64,000 nt of DNA. It comes from an uncultured Chitinophaga sp. (GTDB lineage Bacteria > Bacteroidota > Bacteroidia > Chitinophagales > Chitinophagaceae). The stretch spans positions 1-64,000 of the forward strand of contig NZ_CABHOU010000016.1 in NCBI RefSeq assembly GCF_902168175.1, in the 5' to 3' direction. Made by a program: the position numbers and the translations under genes. Positions 1 to 8,009 of the stretch are shown here, one piece after another. Position 1 is the first letter of the stretch; every line of letters begins with the position of its first letter. Below the pieces are notes generated by a model, which searched no databases, had not been told where the DNA came from, and saw only the letters and a list, made by a program, of their open reading frames with translations.

Positions 1-2
1 TG

Positions 3-152
3 CTTGTAGATACGCTGCAAGGCGGAGATAGTGGCTTTGTTGTATATACAGGCAACACCTGCAGTTACCTGTTGGAACTTAAACGTATTCCCTTTGACGC
101 AGGTAGAAAAGGAACTATTGATAATGAAGCTTTTCATAACGATTTAGATTAG
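3..152 (+). CDS. C-terminal fragment of an unrecognised protein
   Basis: An open frame enters from the left edge and ends at TAG 150-152, giving about 49 C-terminal residues of a gene whose start lies outside the window. The tail is mixed and hydrophilic, with no membrane segment and an acidic end (HNDLD). I do not recognise the family. The codon use looks coding, and a good intrinsic terminator lies 24 bp after the stop, which supports a real gene end. The gene converges on the cytochrome oxidase operon. Confidence 0.55.
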   Translation, partial: LVDTLQGGDSGFVVYTGNTCSYLLELKRIPFDAGRKGTIDNEAFHNDLD

Positions 153-175
153 TAATAAATTGATGCGAGTACATG

Positions 176-210
176 AAGCGGGTTTCTTTTCAGTTACCCG
201 TTTATTTTTT
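176..210 (+). terminator. Rho-independent terminator after the left-edge gene
   Basis: An 8-bp stem pairs 176-183 with 196-203 (one G-T pair) around a 12-nt loop. It runs into a T-rich tract at 201-210. It ends transcription of the plus-strand gene that stops at 152. Confidence 0.7.
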
Positions 211-220
211 CTCCACACAC

Positions 221-246
221 AAAAAAGCGCGGGTAAAAACCCACGC
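221..246 (-). terminator. Rho-independent terminator of the cytochrome oxidase operon
   Basis: Read on the minus strand, an 8-bp stem (239-246 with 227-234, one G-U pair) with a 4-nt loop is followed by six T (complement of 221-226). It lies about 140 bp beyond the stop of the membrane cytochrome c gene and is back to back with the plus-strand terminator at 176-210. Confidence 0.75.
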
Positions 247-382
247 CTGTTCGATTGGTCACATGTTTGACTAAAATATATACACAATGTCAGAACTTAT
301 CCTAAGGTGGTGGCACGGGTAGATACCCGTACCGGTTATATGATCAGCCGCGGTGATGCAGCTGATGTTTAAGCATAAACCA

Positions 383-910
383 TTATTTCTTTTTCAATTC
401 CCGCTCTACACCTTTCACACTCACAGCTAACAACAGCACCAGTATGAGCAACAGCACCACACTTACGAAACCGGTTATATAACCATAGTCGGTAAGCTGC
501 AAAGGCCTGTAAAGCGGCGCACGTACGCCTACAGATACCGTTTTGGTTAAGGAAACATCGCCCCCTTCCTGCGATTTGATGTACGCCACAATACTCTCTA
601 CCTGTGCGGCAGTGATGTCTTTGTGGTCGGGCATCGGCGTATTGTTGTACTCTTCGAACAAGGCAACGGCCTCTTTATCGCCGCTTTTAATTACCGCCTG
701 GGATGACTGGATGAAACTGGTGATCCAATCCATACTATGTCTGTCATAAACTTTCGACAGCGCGGGGCCCAGTACTTTTTTATTGACGTTATGGCAGCCG
801 GCACAGCGGTTCTTGAATATCAGCTTACCCTCTTCTTCGGAAGGTGGCGCGGCATAAGCACTAACGCCCAATACAAGCAGCAATAGCAGGAAAAATATAT
901 TACGGTTCAT
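383..910 (-). CDS. Membrane-anchored class I cytochrome c
   Basis: A 175-residue protein with an N-terminal signal peptide ending near AYA, then one heme c motif CAGCH at about residues 36-40. A Met in a TPMPDH segment near residue 92 is the likely axial ligand. A single hydrophobic helix near residues 143-165 and a basic tail anchor it, so the heme domain faces the periplasm. Last gene of the oxidase operon, overlapping the Sco gene by 11 bp. Its likely role is to pass electrons to the CuA site of subunit II. Family assignment is firm; the electron partner is inferred from the operon. Confidence 0.9.
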   Translation of the reverse strand: MNRNIFFLLLLLVLGVSAYAAPPSEEEGKLIFKNRCAGCHNVNKKVLGPALSKVYDRHSMDWITSFIQSSQAVIKSGDKEAVALFEEYNNTPMPDHKDITAAQVESIVAYIKSQEGGDVSLTKTVSVGVRAPLYRPLQLTDYGYITGFVSVVLLLILVLLLAVSVKGVERELKKK

Positions 911-1496
911 GGTTGAGTTGTTTTATATGGTGAATAAGCATATCTACAGCCGCGGCATCGGTACCTTCATAATATCCCCTGATCCTTGACTGGCCATCCA
1001 GCAGCACCAGCTGATCGCTGTGAATGAAATCGGTTGGTCCGCCATCGCCTTCGGTAGCTATGAGGCGGAAGCCATTGCGGGCCAGTCGGTAAAGCGATGC
1101 TTTATCGCCGGTGATGAGCTGCCAGTGTATACCATGCTTTGTTGCATATTGGTTTAACATGTTAGGATCATCGTGCGCAGGATCTACTGTAAAGGATAAC
1201 ATCCGCACTTCTTCTCCCAGCGCTGCCTGCACCCGCAACAACTGCTTCATCATTTTAGGGCATACGATCGGGCAACTGGTGAAGAAAAAACTGGCTACGG
1301 TTACACGGTTGCTCTTTTGCTCCAGCACAAAGGGTGCTGCATGCTGATCGATAAACACATAACTGCTATCGGTTTGCAACTGACTGTATATGGACAGCGC
1401 TACAAATTCTCTTTCGTAAGCCCTTACGCCCAGCCAGGCGATGAGCGGCAACACCAGCACCATTATTGCCCAAATCCATTTTCTCTTATGGTTCAT
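900..1496 (-). CDS. SCO1/SenC family copper chaperone
   Basis: A 198-residue protein with an N-terminal membrane anchor (about residues 8-25) and a thioredoxin-like SCO domain. The copper-binding CPIVC motif (CxxxC) follows a beta strand (ASFFFTSC), and the distal conserved His lies in an IHSDQ segment near the C terminus, as in SCO proteins. These proteins deliver copper to, or reduce, the CuA site of cytochrome oxidase subunit II. It sits 15 bp after the subunit I gene and overlaps the cytochrome c gene, so the operon carries its own CuA assembly factor. Confidence 0.9.
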   Translation of the reverse strand: MNHKRKWIWAIMVLVLPLIAWLGVRAYEREFVALSIYSQLQTDSSYVFIDQHAAPFVLEQKSNRVTVASFFFTSCPIVCPKMMKQLLRVQAALGEEVRMLSFTVDPAHDDPNMLNQYATKHGIHWQLITGDKASLYRLARNGFRLIATEGDGGPTDFIHSDQLVLLDGQSRIRGYYEGTDAAAVDMLIHHIKQLNHEP

Positions 1497-1511
1497 ATTA
1501 CAAGGCTTTTA

Positions 1512-3182
1512 TCAGATACCAGGCATGGGGTTGTGAGGAAGATGTGGCGGTGCCCCGGGACCACTATTACTCAACACATCTACCAGGGCAGGCACATAAG
1601 CAATAAGGATAATGATGATCATCACCAGCAACCACGGCTTGAAGCCGTTGAACAAGGGCACCATTTTTTCGTCGTGGTACGCTTCACTCACAGGTAAATC
1701 CAGTGCTGCCTTTTCTGTTTGTTTGCTGAAGAAGGTCCCGAAGAACACTACGAAGTACAACATGCCTGCTATAAACATAATGAAACCTCCGGCCAGCGCC
1801 AGCATGGTGGATGGCACCCACTGCGGATGATACAATTCGCTCCCAGGGTTCAGGTAAGTCATGCCCAGGTTGGTGCGCCTTGGCTCTCCCATCAATCCAC
1901 CCCACATCAACCCTGTAGAGAATATCAGTACACCGATCATCCATAGATAAGGAATGATAACGTTTACTGCAGGCAGGAATATTTTACGGCCGCGCAATGT
2001 TGCCACCAGGTGTAAACCCATACCGATAATGGCGAGGAATACAGGCCCGGCTACTGTCATATGGAAGTGCCCGGGCAACCAGGAAGTGTTATGTATCACA
2101 TTATTCAGTGCATAACTTGAATTGACGATGCCGGTAAAACCACCGAATATGAACAGGATAAGACCTGCGATCATATAAGCGAAGAGGTAACGGCTGCTAT
2201 CGAGATAAGGCAGTTTACCAAAATAACCGAGTAAACCTTTCGCTCCCCGCTGCCTGCCAGCGTACTCCAAAGAAGCAGACAGTGTAAAAGCGGTAATGAA
2301 GCTCGGAATAGCTACGGCGAATGTGAGAATAGTAGACAACCATTTAGTGCTGCTGCTGATATTAGGATCGCTGAACTGGTGGTGAACACCTACAGGTACA
2401 GATAACAACAGGAACAGGAACAGCGCGATACGGCCTGCCAGGTCGGAGTACAACTTACCACCGGCCAGTTTAGGCAGCATGGTATAAAACATGATGTAAG
2501 CCGGTAACAGCCAGAAATATACCAGTGCATGACCAAAGAACCAGAACAGGGTACGCGCCAGGGTTACATTTACAGTAGGCGTATAACCCATAGCCCATGG
2601 CAGCAACAGCACCAGCACCTCATAAGCTACAGCCAGCGTACACACGAACCAGATGATAAAGTTCACCAGTGTGCCCAATACTGCCAGTGGCACCTTTTGA
2701 CCGGGGTTCTCCCGTTTCCAGGTACGGTACATTACCCACCAGTCAAACAAAGGCAGCCATGAACCTACAATGAGCAGGGCGGTACCGAGGTAAAACAATG
2801 GGTGACCTTTTAAGGGAGGATAAAAAGTATACAGCACAGAAGCCTTACCGGCAATCATCGCCCAGGCCGCCATTACGGTACCCACTACCATTAAGGCAAG
2901 AGATATCCAGGATAACTTTTTATTGGGTTCTTTTTTAAGGTAAAAGATCATTGTAGCGTGCCCGAAAGCAACCGCAAAAAAGGTGGTAAGCACTATGGCA
3001 TTAATAACGCCGTGCAGTGTAAGTCCCTGGTAATAGTCCAGTTTAACCGCCGCCGCCTGGTGAAGTACGCCGGCCCTGTACACTACCTGCATAAGGCCGT
3101 GATAAATACCAAGAATAAGAAGAGTGATGGGAACGAATAATTCTATGATAATTACATTCCGCATTGAACGACTAACTGACAT
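1512..3182 (-). CDS. B-type (ba3-like) heme-copper oxidase subunit I
   Basis: A 556-residue polytopic protein with about 13 membrane helices, close to the length of Thermus ba3 subunit I. Visible metal ligands are a His in LHGVINA (low-spin heme side), the CuB/cross-linked Tyr motif HALVYFWLLPAY, the CuB pair HH in VHHQFSD, and the heme-ligand pair in PGHFHMTV. The HxxVYFWLLPAY form is typical of B-type oxidases. It reduces O2 to water at the inner membrane and pumps protons. It lies 4 bp after the subunit II gene. The start at 3182 places a first helix soon after a short N terminus. Confidence 0.93.
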   Translation of the reverse strand: MSVSRSMRNVIIIELFVPITLLILGIYHGLMQVVYRAGVLHQAAAVKLDYYQGLTLHGVINAIVLTTFFAVAFGHATMIFYLKKEPNKKLSWISLALMVVGTVMAAWAMIAGKASVLYTFYPPLKGHPLFYLGTALLIVGSWLPLFDWWVMYRTWKRENPGQKVPLAVLGTLVNFIIWFVCTLAVAYEVLVLLLPWAMGYTPTVNVTLARTLFWFFGHALVYFWLLPAYIMFYTMLPKLAGGKLYSDLAGRIALFLFLLLSVPVGVHHQFSDPNISSSTKWLSTILTFAVAIPSFITAFTLSASLEYAGRQRGAKGLLGYFGKLPYLDSSRYLFAYMIAGLILFIFGGFTGIVNSSYALNNVIHNTSWLPGHFHMTVAGPVFLAIIGMGLHLVATLRGRKIFLPAVNVIIPYLWMIGVLIFSTGLMWGGLMGEPRRTNLGMTYLNPGSELYHPQWVPSTMLALAGGFIMFIAGMLYFVVFFGTFFSKQTEKAALDLPVSEAYHDEKMVPLFNGFKPWLLVMIIIILIAYVPALVDVLSNSGPGAPPHLPHNPMPGI

Positions 3183-3186
3183 ATGA

Positions 3187-3639
3187 TTAAGGATTAGGAT
3201 AATCTACAATTACTTCCGCCTGCATGTTCTGGTGACCTGTACCACAGTATTCATGACAGGTAATCTTATATACCCCGGGCTCTTTGAACTTTACCGTAGT
3301 TTTGGAAATACCTCCGTAAACCGCCATCATGTTTACATTCCTTTCGGCGATATTAAACCCGTGTACCACATCTTTGGAGGTCACGTAAAAGTCGACCTCG
3401 GTACCGGGAGGAATATTGATCACGGAGGGCTCAAAAGACCACATACCCGCTACGGCGAACACCTGGTACGTTTTATCATCGATCTTCTGAATACGGGGCT
3501 CCGTGTAGGCTTTATCGTACGGTATACACTCTGTTACATCTACCTTTCGTTTGCCGGTTACATATAAAATGGCAAAGAAAAAGATGACGATGAGCAGCCC
3601 GGTGATGCGTAAAACCTTGATTTCGAATTTATCCAGCAT
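3187..3639 (-). CDS. B-type cytochrome c oxidase subunit II (CuA)
   Basis: A 150-residue protein with one N-terminal transmembrane helix (about residues 11-29) and a cupredoxin domain. All CuA ligands are visible: a His in DVVHGF and the C-terminal CHEYCGTGHQNM cluster with two Cys, a His and a Met. The single helix and short length match ba3-type subunit II rather than the two-helix A-type. It accepts electrons from cytochrome c for subunit I. Confidence 0.93.
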   Translation of the reverse strand: MLDKFEIKVLRITGLLIVIFFFAILYVTGKRKVDVTECIPYDKAYTEPRIQKIDDKTYQVFAVAGMWSFEPSVINIPPGTEVDFYVTSKDVVHGFNIAERNVNMMAVYGGISKTTVKFKEPGVYKITCHEYCGTGHQNMQAEVIVDYPNP

Positions 3640-3650
3640 AGGAAAATAGT

Positions 3651-3770
3651 TTAGGCCCGTTCGAGCATGATATTATAGATGTAAAACCAGATACCGGCAC
3701 AAAGCAGCGCCAGCAGGATGAAAAAGGCAAGGCTGCCTTTTGGAATGAATTTTTCAGTGTCGTGATTCAT
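3651..3770 (-). CDS. Cytochrome c oxidase subunit IIa (single-helix small subunit)
   Basis: A 39-residue ORF (ATG at 3770, TAA at 3651) that is easy to miss by length. It has a short polar N terminus (MNHDTEKFIPKG), one hydrophobic helix of about 22 residues, and a short basic tail (LERA). This matches the ba3 subunit IIa (CoxIIa) family, whose Thermus member is about 34 residues and completes the subunit II helix bundle. It is the first gene of the operon, 11 bp before the subunit II start. Size, topology, IPKG motif and position all agree. Confidence 0.85.
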   Translation of the reverse strand: MNHDTEKFIPKGSLAFFILLALLCAGIWFYIYNIMLERA

Positions 3771-3823
3771 GGTGTTTAGGATTTACGACAAAACTACCGG
3801 GCACAGGCCGCAACATACATGAG

Positions 3824-3875
3824 TGACATAACCATGACGCATGAGAGTCGTCAAAGCAGGAAATGACTTATGTCA
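3824..3875. promoter_or_regulatory. Cluster of TGAC/GTCA half-sites between oxidase operon and two-component system
   Basis: In the 155-bp divergent region there is a perfect TGAC-N4-GTCA palindrome (3864-3875). The octamer TGACATAA at 3824-3831 is the exact inverted copy of TTATGTCA at 3868-3875, and TGACG/CGTCA arms lie at 3835-3839 and 3849-3853. TTGAC-N4-GTCAA-type sites are known for Dnr/NnrR members of the CRP/FNR family. The adjacent response regulator carries a CRP-type output, so it is the inferred binder. Confidence 0.5.
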
Positions 3876-3925
3876 GGTATGCCTGCCATACATTTGTTAA
3901 CTTGCATCATTATATTACTACAACC

Positions 3926-5482
3926 ATGTTTCGCTTCGGACAGCAACAAATTCTGGCAATAGCCGTCTTTATACTGGTCATAACGACCTACTTACTGGTC
4001 TGGCGGCCGGATTATAACTTTTTTGACGGGGGACTGATGACCGCCATCCTGCTCACCATGTTCATTAAGAAGGACGCGGCCACTCACTGGATGGGTGCGG
4101 CCTGTACGATCATCGTGATCGTTATTGCCTGCCTGCCCCACCGAAACCCCGACTACGCCGAAGTATTCATCGAACATTTCTTTTCCCTGATACTGGTAAT
4201 AAGCGCCACCCTGCTTACCCTGTTCGTAAAAAGACTGTACCGCACACTGGAGGCTGATGAAAATCAACTGGACGCACTGTTCCGTAACGCCACCGAGGGT
4301 ATCATCCTTACTAATTCCAAAGGCCGCATTGTGCTGGCCAACCCGGAAGTAGAAAAACTGTTCGGTTATGCATCTGAAGAATTATTAGGGAAGGATATTG
4401 AAACACTGATACCGAAGCGTTACTATAAATCGCACGTAACCCAGCGCAGCGAATACATGCACAAACCCGTTTCCCGCCCTATGGGCCACGGTGTAAACCT
4501 GTTCGGGCTGCGGAAAGATGGAAGCGAGTTCCCCGTAGAAGTAAGTCTCAGCCATTTCCGCCAGGCATCGGAAGATTTTGTACTGGCCTTTGTGATGGAC
4601 ATTACCATGCGTAAAATTGCAGAGAACGAGCAACTGGAGCAGAAGAAACAACTGGAAACCATGGCTGCCGAAATGCAGTTACTGAACCAGGAACTGGAAC
4701 GAAAGGTAGAATCGCGCACCAACAACCTGCACGAGGCCATGAAACAGTTGGAGTTATCACAAACAGAACTGCAGGACGCTTTACATAAAGAGAAGGAACT
4801 TGGGGAGATCAAGTCCCGGTTCGTGTCCATGGCGTCCCATGAGTTCCGGACACCATTGAGCGCGATTTTATCATCCGCCGCACTTATTGGTAAATATACC
4901 ACTACAGGCGACCAGGATAAACGGGAGAAGCACGTACATAAGATCAAGGAATCGGTTAAACACCTGAACGAACTGCTCGAAGACTTCCTTTCGCTGGGCA
5001 GGATAGAAGAAGGAAAGATACAATCGAAACCCACCTACTTAGACCTGCAAACATTTATATCCGAAACGGCAGATGAGGTACAGGGCCTGTTAAAGCCGGG
5101 ACAAATATTACATAAGGAGCTAAGAGGTACTACAGGTTTTGTGACCGACAAACGTCTGCTCAAACATATTTTCGTGAACCTGCTTACCAATGCCTCCAAA
5201 TTTTCGCCCGCCAACACGCCCATTACCTGGCAGGTATGGCAGGACGATGGCCACATAAAGGCCCGCGTAAGTGATAAAGGCATGGGCATTCCCGAAGAGG
5301 ACAAACCCTATTTGTTCAGCAGCTTTTTCCGCGCCCGTAACGTAACAAATATCCAGGGCACAGGGCTTGGCCTGCATATTGTGAAAAGATATGTAGACAT
5401 GCTGGACGGAGAGATTATTATAGACAGTAAAAACGGAGAAGGCACGAGTATACAGCTTAGCTTTCCAAACCATACAACCTGA
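3926..5482 (+). CDS. Membrane PAS-domain sensor histidine kinase
   Basis: The start at ATG 3926 gives 518 residues; an upstream in-frame ATG at 3863 lies inside the putative operator palindrome and would add a polar, non-family leader. About four membrane helices (residues 9-103) precede a PAS domain (about 113-230), a coiled coil (231-295), a HisKA domain with the phosphorylatable His in SHEFRTP (residue 305), and an HATPase domain with an N box (NLLTNASKFSP) and GTGLGL box. The gap to the response regulator gene is only 5 bp. Its signal is unknown; the neighbouring oxidase suggests oxygen, NO or redox state. Confidence 0.92.
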   Translation: MFRFGQQQILAIAVFILVITTYLLVWRPDYNFFDGGLMTAILLTMFIKKDAATHWMGAACTIIVIVIACLPHRNPDYAEVFIEHFFSLILVISATLLTLFVKRLYRTLEADENQLDALFRNATEGIILTNSKGRIVLANPEVEKLFGYASEELLGKDIETLIPKRYYKSHVTQRSEYMHKPVSRPMGHGVNLFGLRKDGSEFPVEVSLSHFRQASEDFVLAFVMDITMRKIAENEQLEQKKQLETMAAEMQLLNQELERKVESRTNNLHEAMKQLELSQTELQDALHKEKELGEIKSRFVSMASHEFRTPLSAILSSAALIGKYTTTGDQDKREKHVHKIKESVKHLNELLEDFLSLGRIEEGKIQSKPTYLDLQTFISETADEVQGLLKPGQILHKELRGTTGFVTDKRLLKHIFVNLLTNASKFSPANTPITWQVWQDDGHIKARVSDKGMGIPEEDKPYLFSSFFRARNVTNIQGTGLGLHIVKRYVDMLDGEIIIDSKNGEGTSIQLSFPNHTT

Positions 5483-5487
5483 CAACA

Positions 5488-6549
5488 ATGGCCACCATTT
5501 TAGTAGTAGACGATCACCAGGACATTCGCGAAAATGTAGCAGAAATATTATCACTCGCAGGTTACCAGGCGCTGGAAGCCGAAAACGGGAAGCGTGCCCT
5601 GGAAATAGCCCGGGCGCAAAAGCCCGACCTTATTGTGTGCGACATTATGATGCCCGAACTGGACGGTTACGGCGTATTACACCTCATGCGCAAGAACCCG
5701 GAAACAGAACACATCCCCTTTATCTTCCTGACTGCCAAAACGGAACGCAGCGACTTTCGTAAGGGCATGGAAATGGGTGCCGACGACTACATCACCAAAC
5801 CATTTGAAGATGTGGAACTGCTGACCGCCGTAGAAATACGCCTCAAAAAGCAACAACTGCTACTCGACAAATTCAACGCGGCCGAAAAACAATCGGTCAC
5901 CGCCATGCTACAGGAATGGCAGCAGGCAGGCCTCCTGCAGCTCGACATGGACCATTACCATACGGCGGCACTTACGAAAAAACAGGCCGTTTACCGGGAA
6001 GGCAAATACCCGCAATTCCTGTACTACGTAAAAAGTGGCAAGGTAAAAACCTACCGCCAGAACGACGATGGTAAAGAATATATCACCAACCTTTACAGCA
6101 CCGGCGATTACTTCGGTTATGTTGCGCTGATAGAAGATCATATTTATGATGAGAATGCAGAGGCACTGGAAAATTCAGAGATCGTACAAATCCCCAAAGA
6201 TATTTTCCTGCAGCAGCTGCTGAACGACATTCGCGCCGCAAGGGTGTTCATCCGACATATTGCATTGGATGTGAAAGAGAAGGAAGATCGCCTGCTGCAA
6301 CTGGCTTACGATTCACTACGGAAGCGCGTAGCCAGCGGGCTGGTAGCCATCCACGACAAGCTGCATAAGGAACAGGGGCCTGATGCGTTAATAGAGCTGT
6401 CGAGAGATGATATTGCGCATTTCGTGGGTACAGCCACGGAATCGCTCATCCGCACCCTCAGCGATTTTAAATCGGAGAAACTGATAGAGATGCAGGGCAC
6501 ACGCATCCGCATTTTACAGGCGGAACAATTAAGGAAATTACTTTATTAG
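5488..6549 (+). CDS. Response regulator with receiver fused to CRP/FNR DNA-binding module
   Basis: A 353-residue protein. The receiver (1-125) shows the acidic pair D8/D9, the phospho-acceptor D52 in CDIMMPELDG, T82 and K104 (TKPF). A linker leads to a cyclic-nucleotide-binding-type barrel (about 135-250, with a YFGYVALIED segment) and a C-terminal CRP-type winged helix (about 265-345, with SRDDIAHFVGTATE as helix-turn-helix). No Cys cluster for an FeS centre is visible in the barrel, so phosphorylation is the likely input. It probably binds the TGAC/GTCA sites upstream. Its stop overlaps the convergent SusD stop by 12 bp. Confidence 0.9.
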   Translation: MATILVVDDHQDIRENVAEILSLAGYQALEAENGKRALEIARAQKPDLIVCDIMMPELDGYGVLHLMRKNPETEHIPFIFLTAKTERSDFRKGMEMGADDYITKPFEDVELLTAVEIRLKKQQLLLDKFNAAEKQSVTAMLQEWQQAGLLQLDMDHYHTAALTKKQAVYREGKYPQFLYYVKSGKVKTYRQNDDGKEYITNLYSTGDYFGYVALIEDHIYDENAEALENSEIVQIPKDIFLQQLLNDIRAARVFIRHIALDVKEKEDRLLQLAYDSLRKRVASGLVAIHDKLHKEQGPDALIELSRDDIAHFVGTATESLIRTLSDFKSEKLIEMQGTRIRILQAEQLRKLLY

Positions 6550-8007
6550 CCACATGCGGGTAGTTTGCTCATCACCCCCCATCTGCGTTTTAGCCTTTTG
6601 ATATTCAACCGCGTTGTTGAGTATTTCGGTAAGCGGGTACATGTAGCGCAACGGAATGTTGCGATGCGCCGCCAGCGGACCAGTAGTGAACTGCGGAAAG
6701 CCGGTACGGCGATGGTCCATCCAACCTTCGGCACCAACAAATAACTGCGACAGCCACTTCTGCTGAATGAGCTGCTGCAGTGTTCCGTTGTATTTTATAC
6801 TGTATTGTTTGTAGTAGTTATGAGCATCGGGAGTACCCGTCAGCCCATAATATTCCATAGACTGCTCTATACCACGCGTATAAAGGCTTTGTGCTGTTTC
6901 GCCACCCACGGTAATTTTACCCGCCTGCACACATTCTGCCAGTATGAACGACACTTCCCAACAGCCAATCAGCATGGCTTGGAAGGCATTATCCGCGGCT
7001 TTGTTAAGCGCCGGGGCAAAGTGAGAGATGTTACTGTTACCACCGTTATACTGCGCCGGCTGGGAAATAGCATTGGGTACACCTACGTAATCCTGGTTAT
7101 CGACGGTACCGCGCGTGCGGTCAGCCACCTTATCTACCCAAACAGTGATACGCGGGTCTTTTAAATACAACAAGGCATCCACCAACTCTTTAGAAGGCTT
7201 ACGTTTATCAAATTCGTCGTAACTATTGGCGATATCGCTGCCGGGCCAGCTGTTCTCAGCATTGGTGCCCAGGTATTTCAAACAGGCATTCTGCGATTGG
7301 GTGCCGATGAGCGGGTATTGAGAAGGATTATTGATGATCTGCTGAATTTCGGTATAGGCGGAGGCATAGTTTTTCGCACAACGAAGCAGCATACGCAGGC
7401 GAAGTGAATTAGCGAAGCGACGCCATAACAACTGGTCGCCATGAAACAACACATCGTAATCTGCATCTATTGCCGGCAATTGGGCCATCAGCACTTCATT
7501 ACTTTCCTTCAGTTCTTTTAAAAGATCCGGATAAATGTCCTGCTGGCGGTCGAATGGCGCGTGGATAATATCGTCTGAACGTGCCAATAACGCCTTTGAG
7601 TAAGGTGCATCGCCCCACAGGTCGGTGATATAAGCAAAGTTAAAAGCGCGCAGAATACGGCTGATCACTACGTATTGTGGCTGATCATGTTGTAACGCCT
7701 GGTCGTGCAGTTGTTTAATAGTGGCCAGGCGGTTGTAAATCGTTGTCCAATCGCGGGGGCCCCAGGCAAACTTGTCCATGGTTTCGTTACGTACCAGTGT
7801 GGTGTAACGGCCTGCCGATGCAGGGTGGCGAAAGAAAGCCTCATCCTGGTAACCGTAAGCGGTTTTTGTAATGGATGTAGATAACAGGTAAATCACATCT
7901 ACATCGGTCACCTCACCGGGAGGGGTGTTAATGTCGTCGAACTTGCCGTCGCAGCCCGTCACAAGCAGGCAACAAAGTAAAAAGTATATGGTGAGTCTGA
8001 ATGTCAT
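6538..8007 (-). CDS. SusD/RagB-family outer-membrane lipoprotein (SusD-like_2 type)
   Basis: A 489-residue protein with a lipoprotein signal (LLVTGC, Cys19) followed by a TPR-like alpha-helical SusD fold. The N-terminal FDDINTPPGE segment and the W..IYN..A.IKQL helix are typical of the SusD-like_2 branch. It forms the lid on the SusC-type channel and binds substrate at the cell surface. The gene starts 2 bp after the SusC stop, so the two are cotranscribed. The C terminus overlaps the end of the convergent response regulator gene by 12 bp. Substrate is unknown. Confidence 0.9.
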   Translation of the reverse strand: MTFRLTIYFLLCCLLVTGCDGKFDDINTPPGEVTDVDVIYLLSTSITKTAYGYQDEAFFRHPASAGRYTTLVRNETMDKFAWGPRDWTTIYNRLATIKQLHDQALQHDQPQYVVISRILRAFNFAYITDLWGDAPYSKALLARSDDIIHAPFDRQQDIYPDLLKELKESNEVLMAQLPAIDADYDVLFHGDQLLWRRFANSLRLRMLLRCAKNYASAYTEIQQIINNPSQYPLIGTQSQNACLKYLGTNAENSWPGSDIANSYDEFDKRKPSKELVDALLYLKDPRITVWVDKVADRTRGTVDNQDYVGVPNAISQPAQYNGGNSNISHFAPALNKAADNAFQAMLIGCWEVSFILAECVQAGKITVGGETAQSLYTRGIEQSMEYYGLTGTPDAHNYYKQYSIKYNGTLQQLIQQKWLSQLFVGAEGWMDHRRTGFPQFTTGPLAAHRNIPLRYMYPLTEILNNAVEYQKAKTQMGGDEQTTRMWLIK

Positions 8008-8009
8008 CT

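Noticed and set aside
3863-3925. Upstream ATG for the histidine kinase
   Set aside because: It overlaps the TGAC-N4-GTCA palindrome and adds a leader before the first membrane helix; ATG 3926 fits better.
4423-5034. 203-codon minus-strand ORF inside the histidine kinase gene
   Set aside because: Antisense of the strongly conserved PAS/HisKA coding sequence; Ser/Cys-rich shadow composition.
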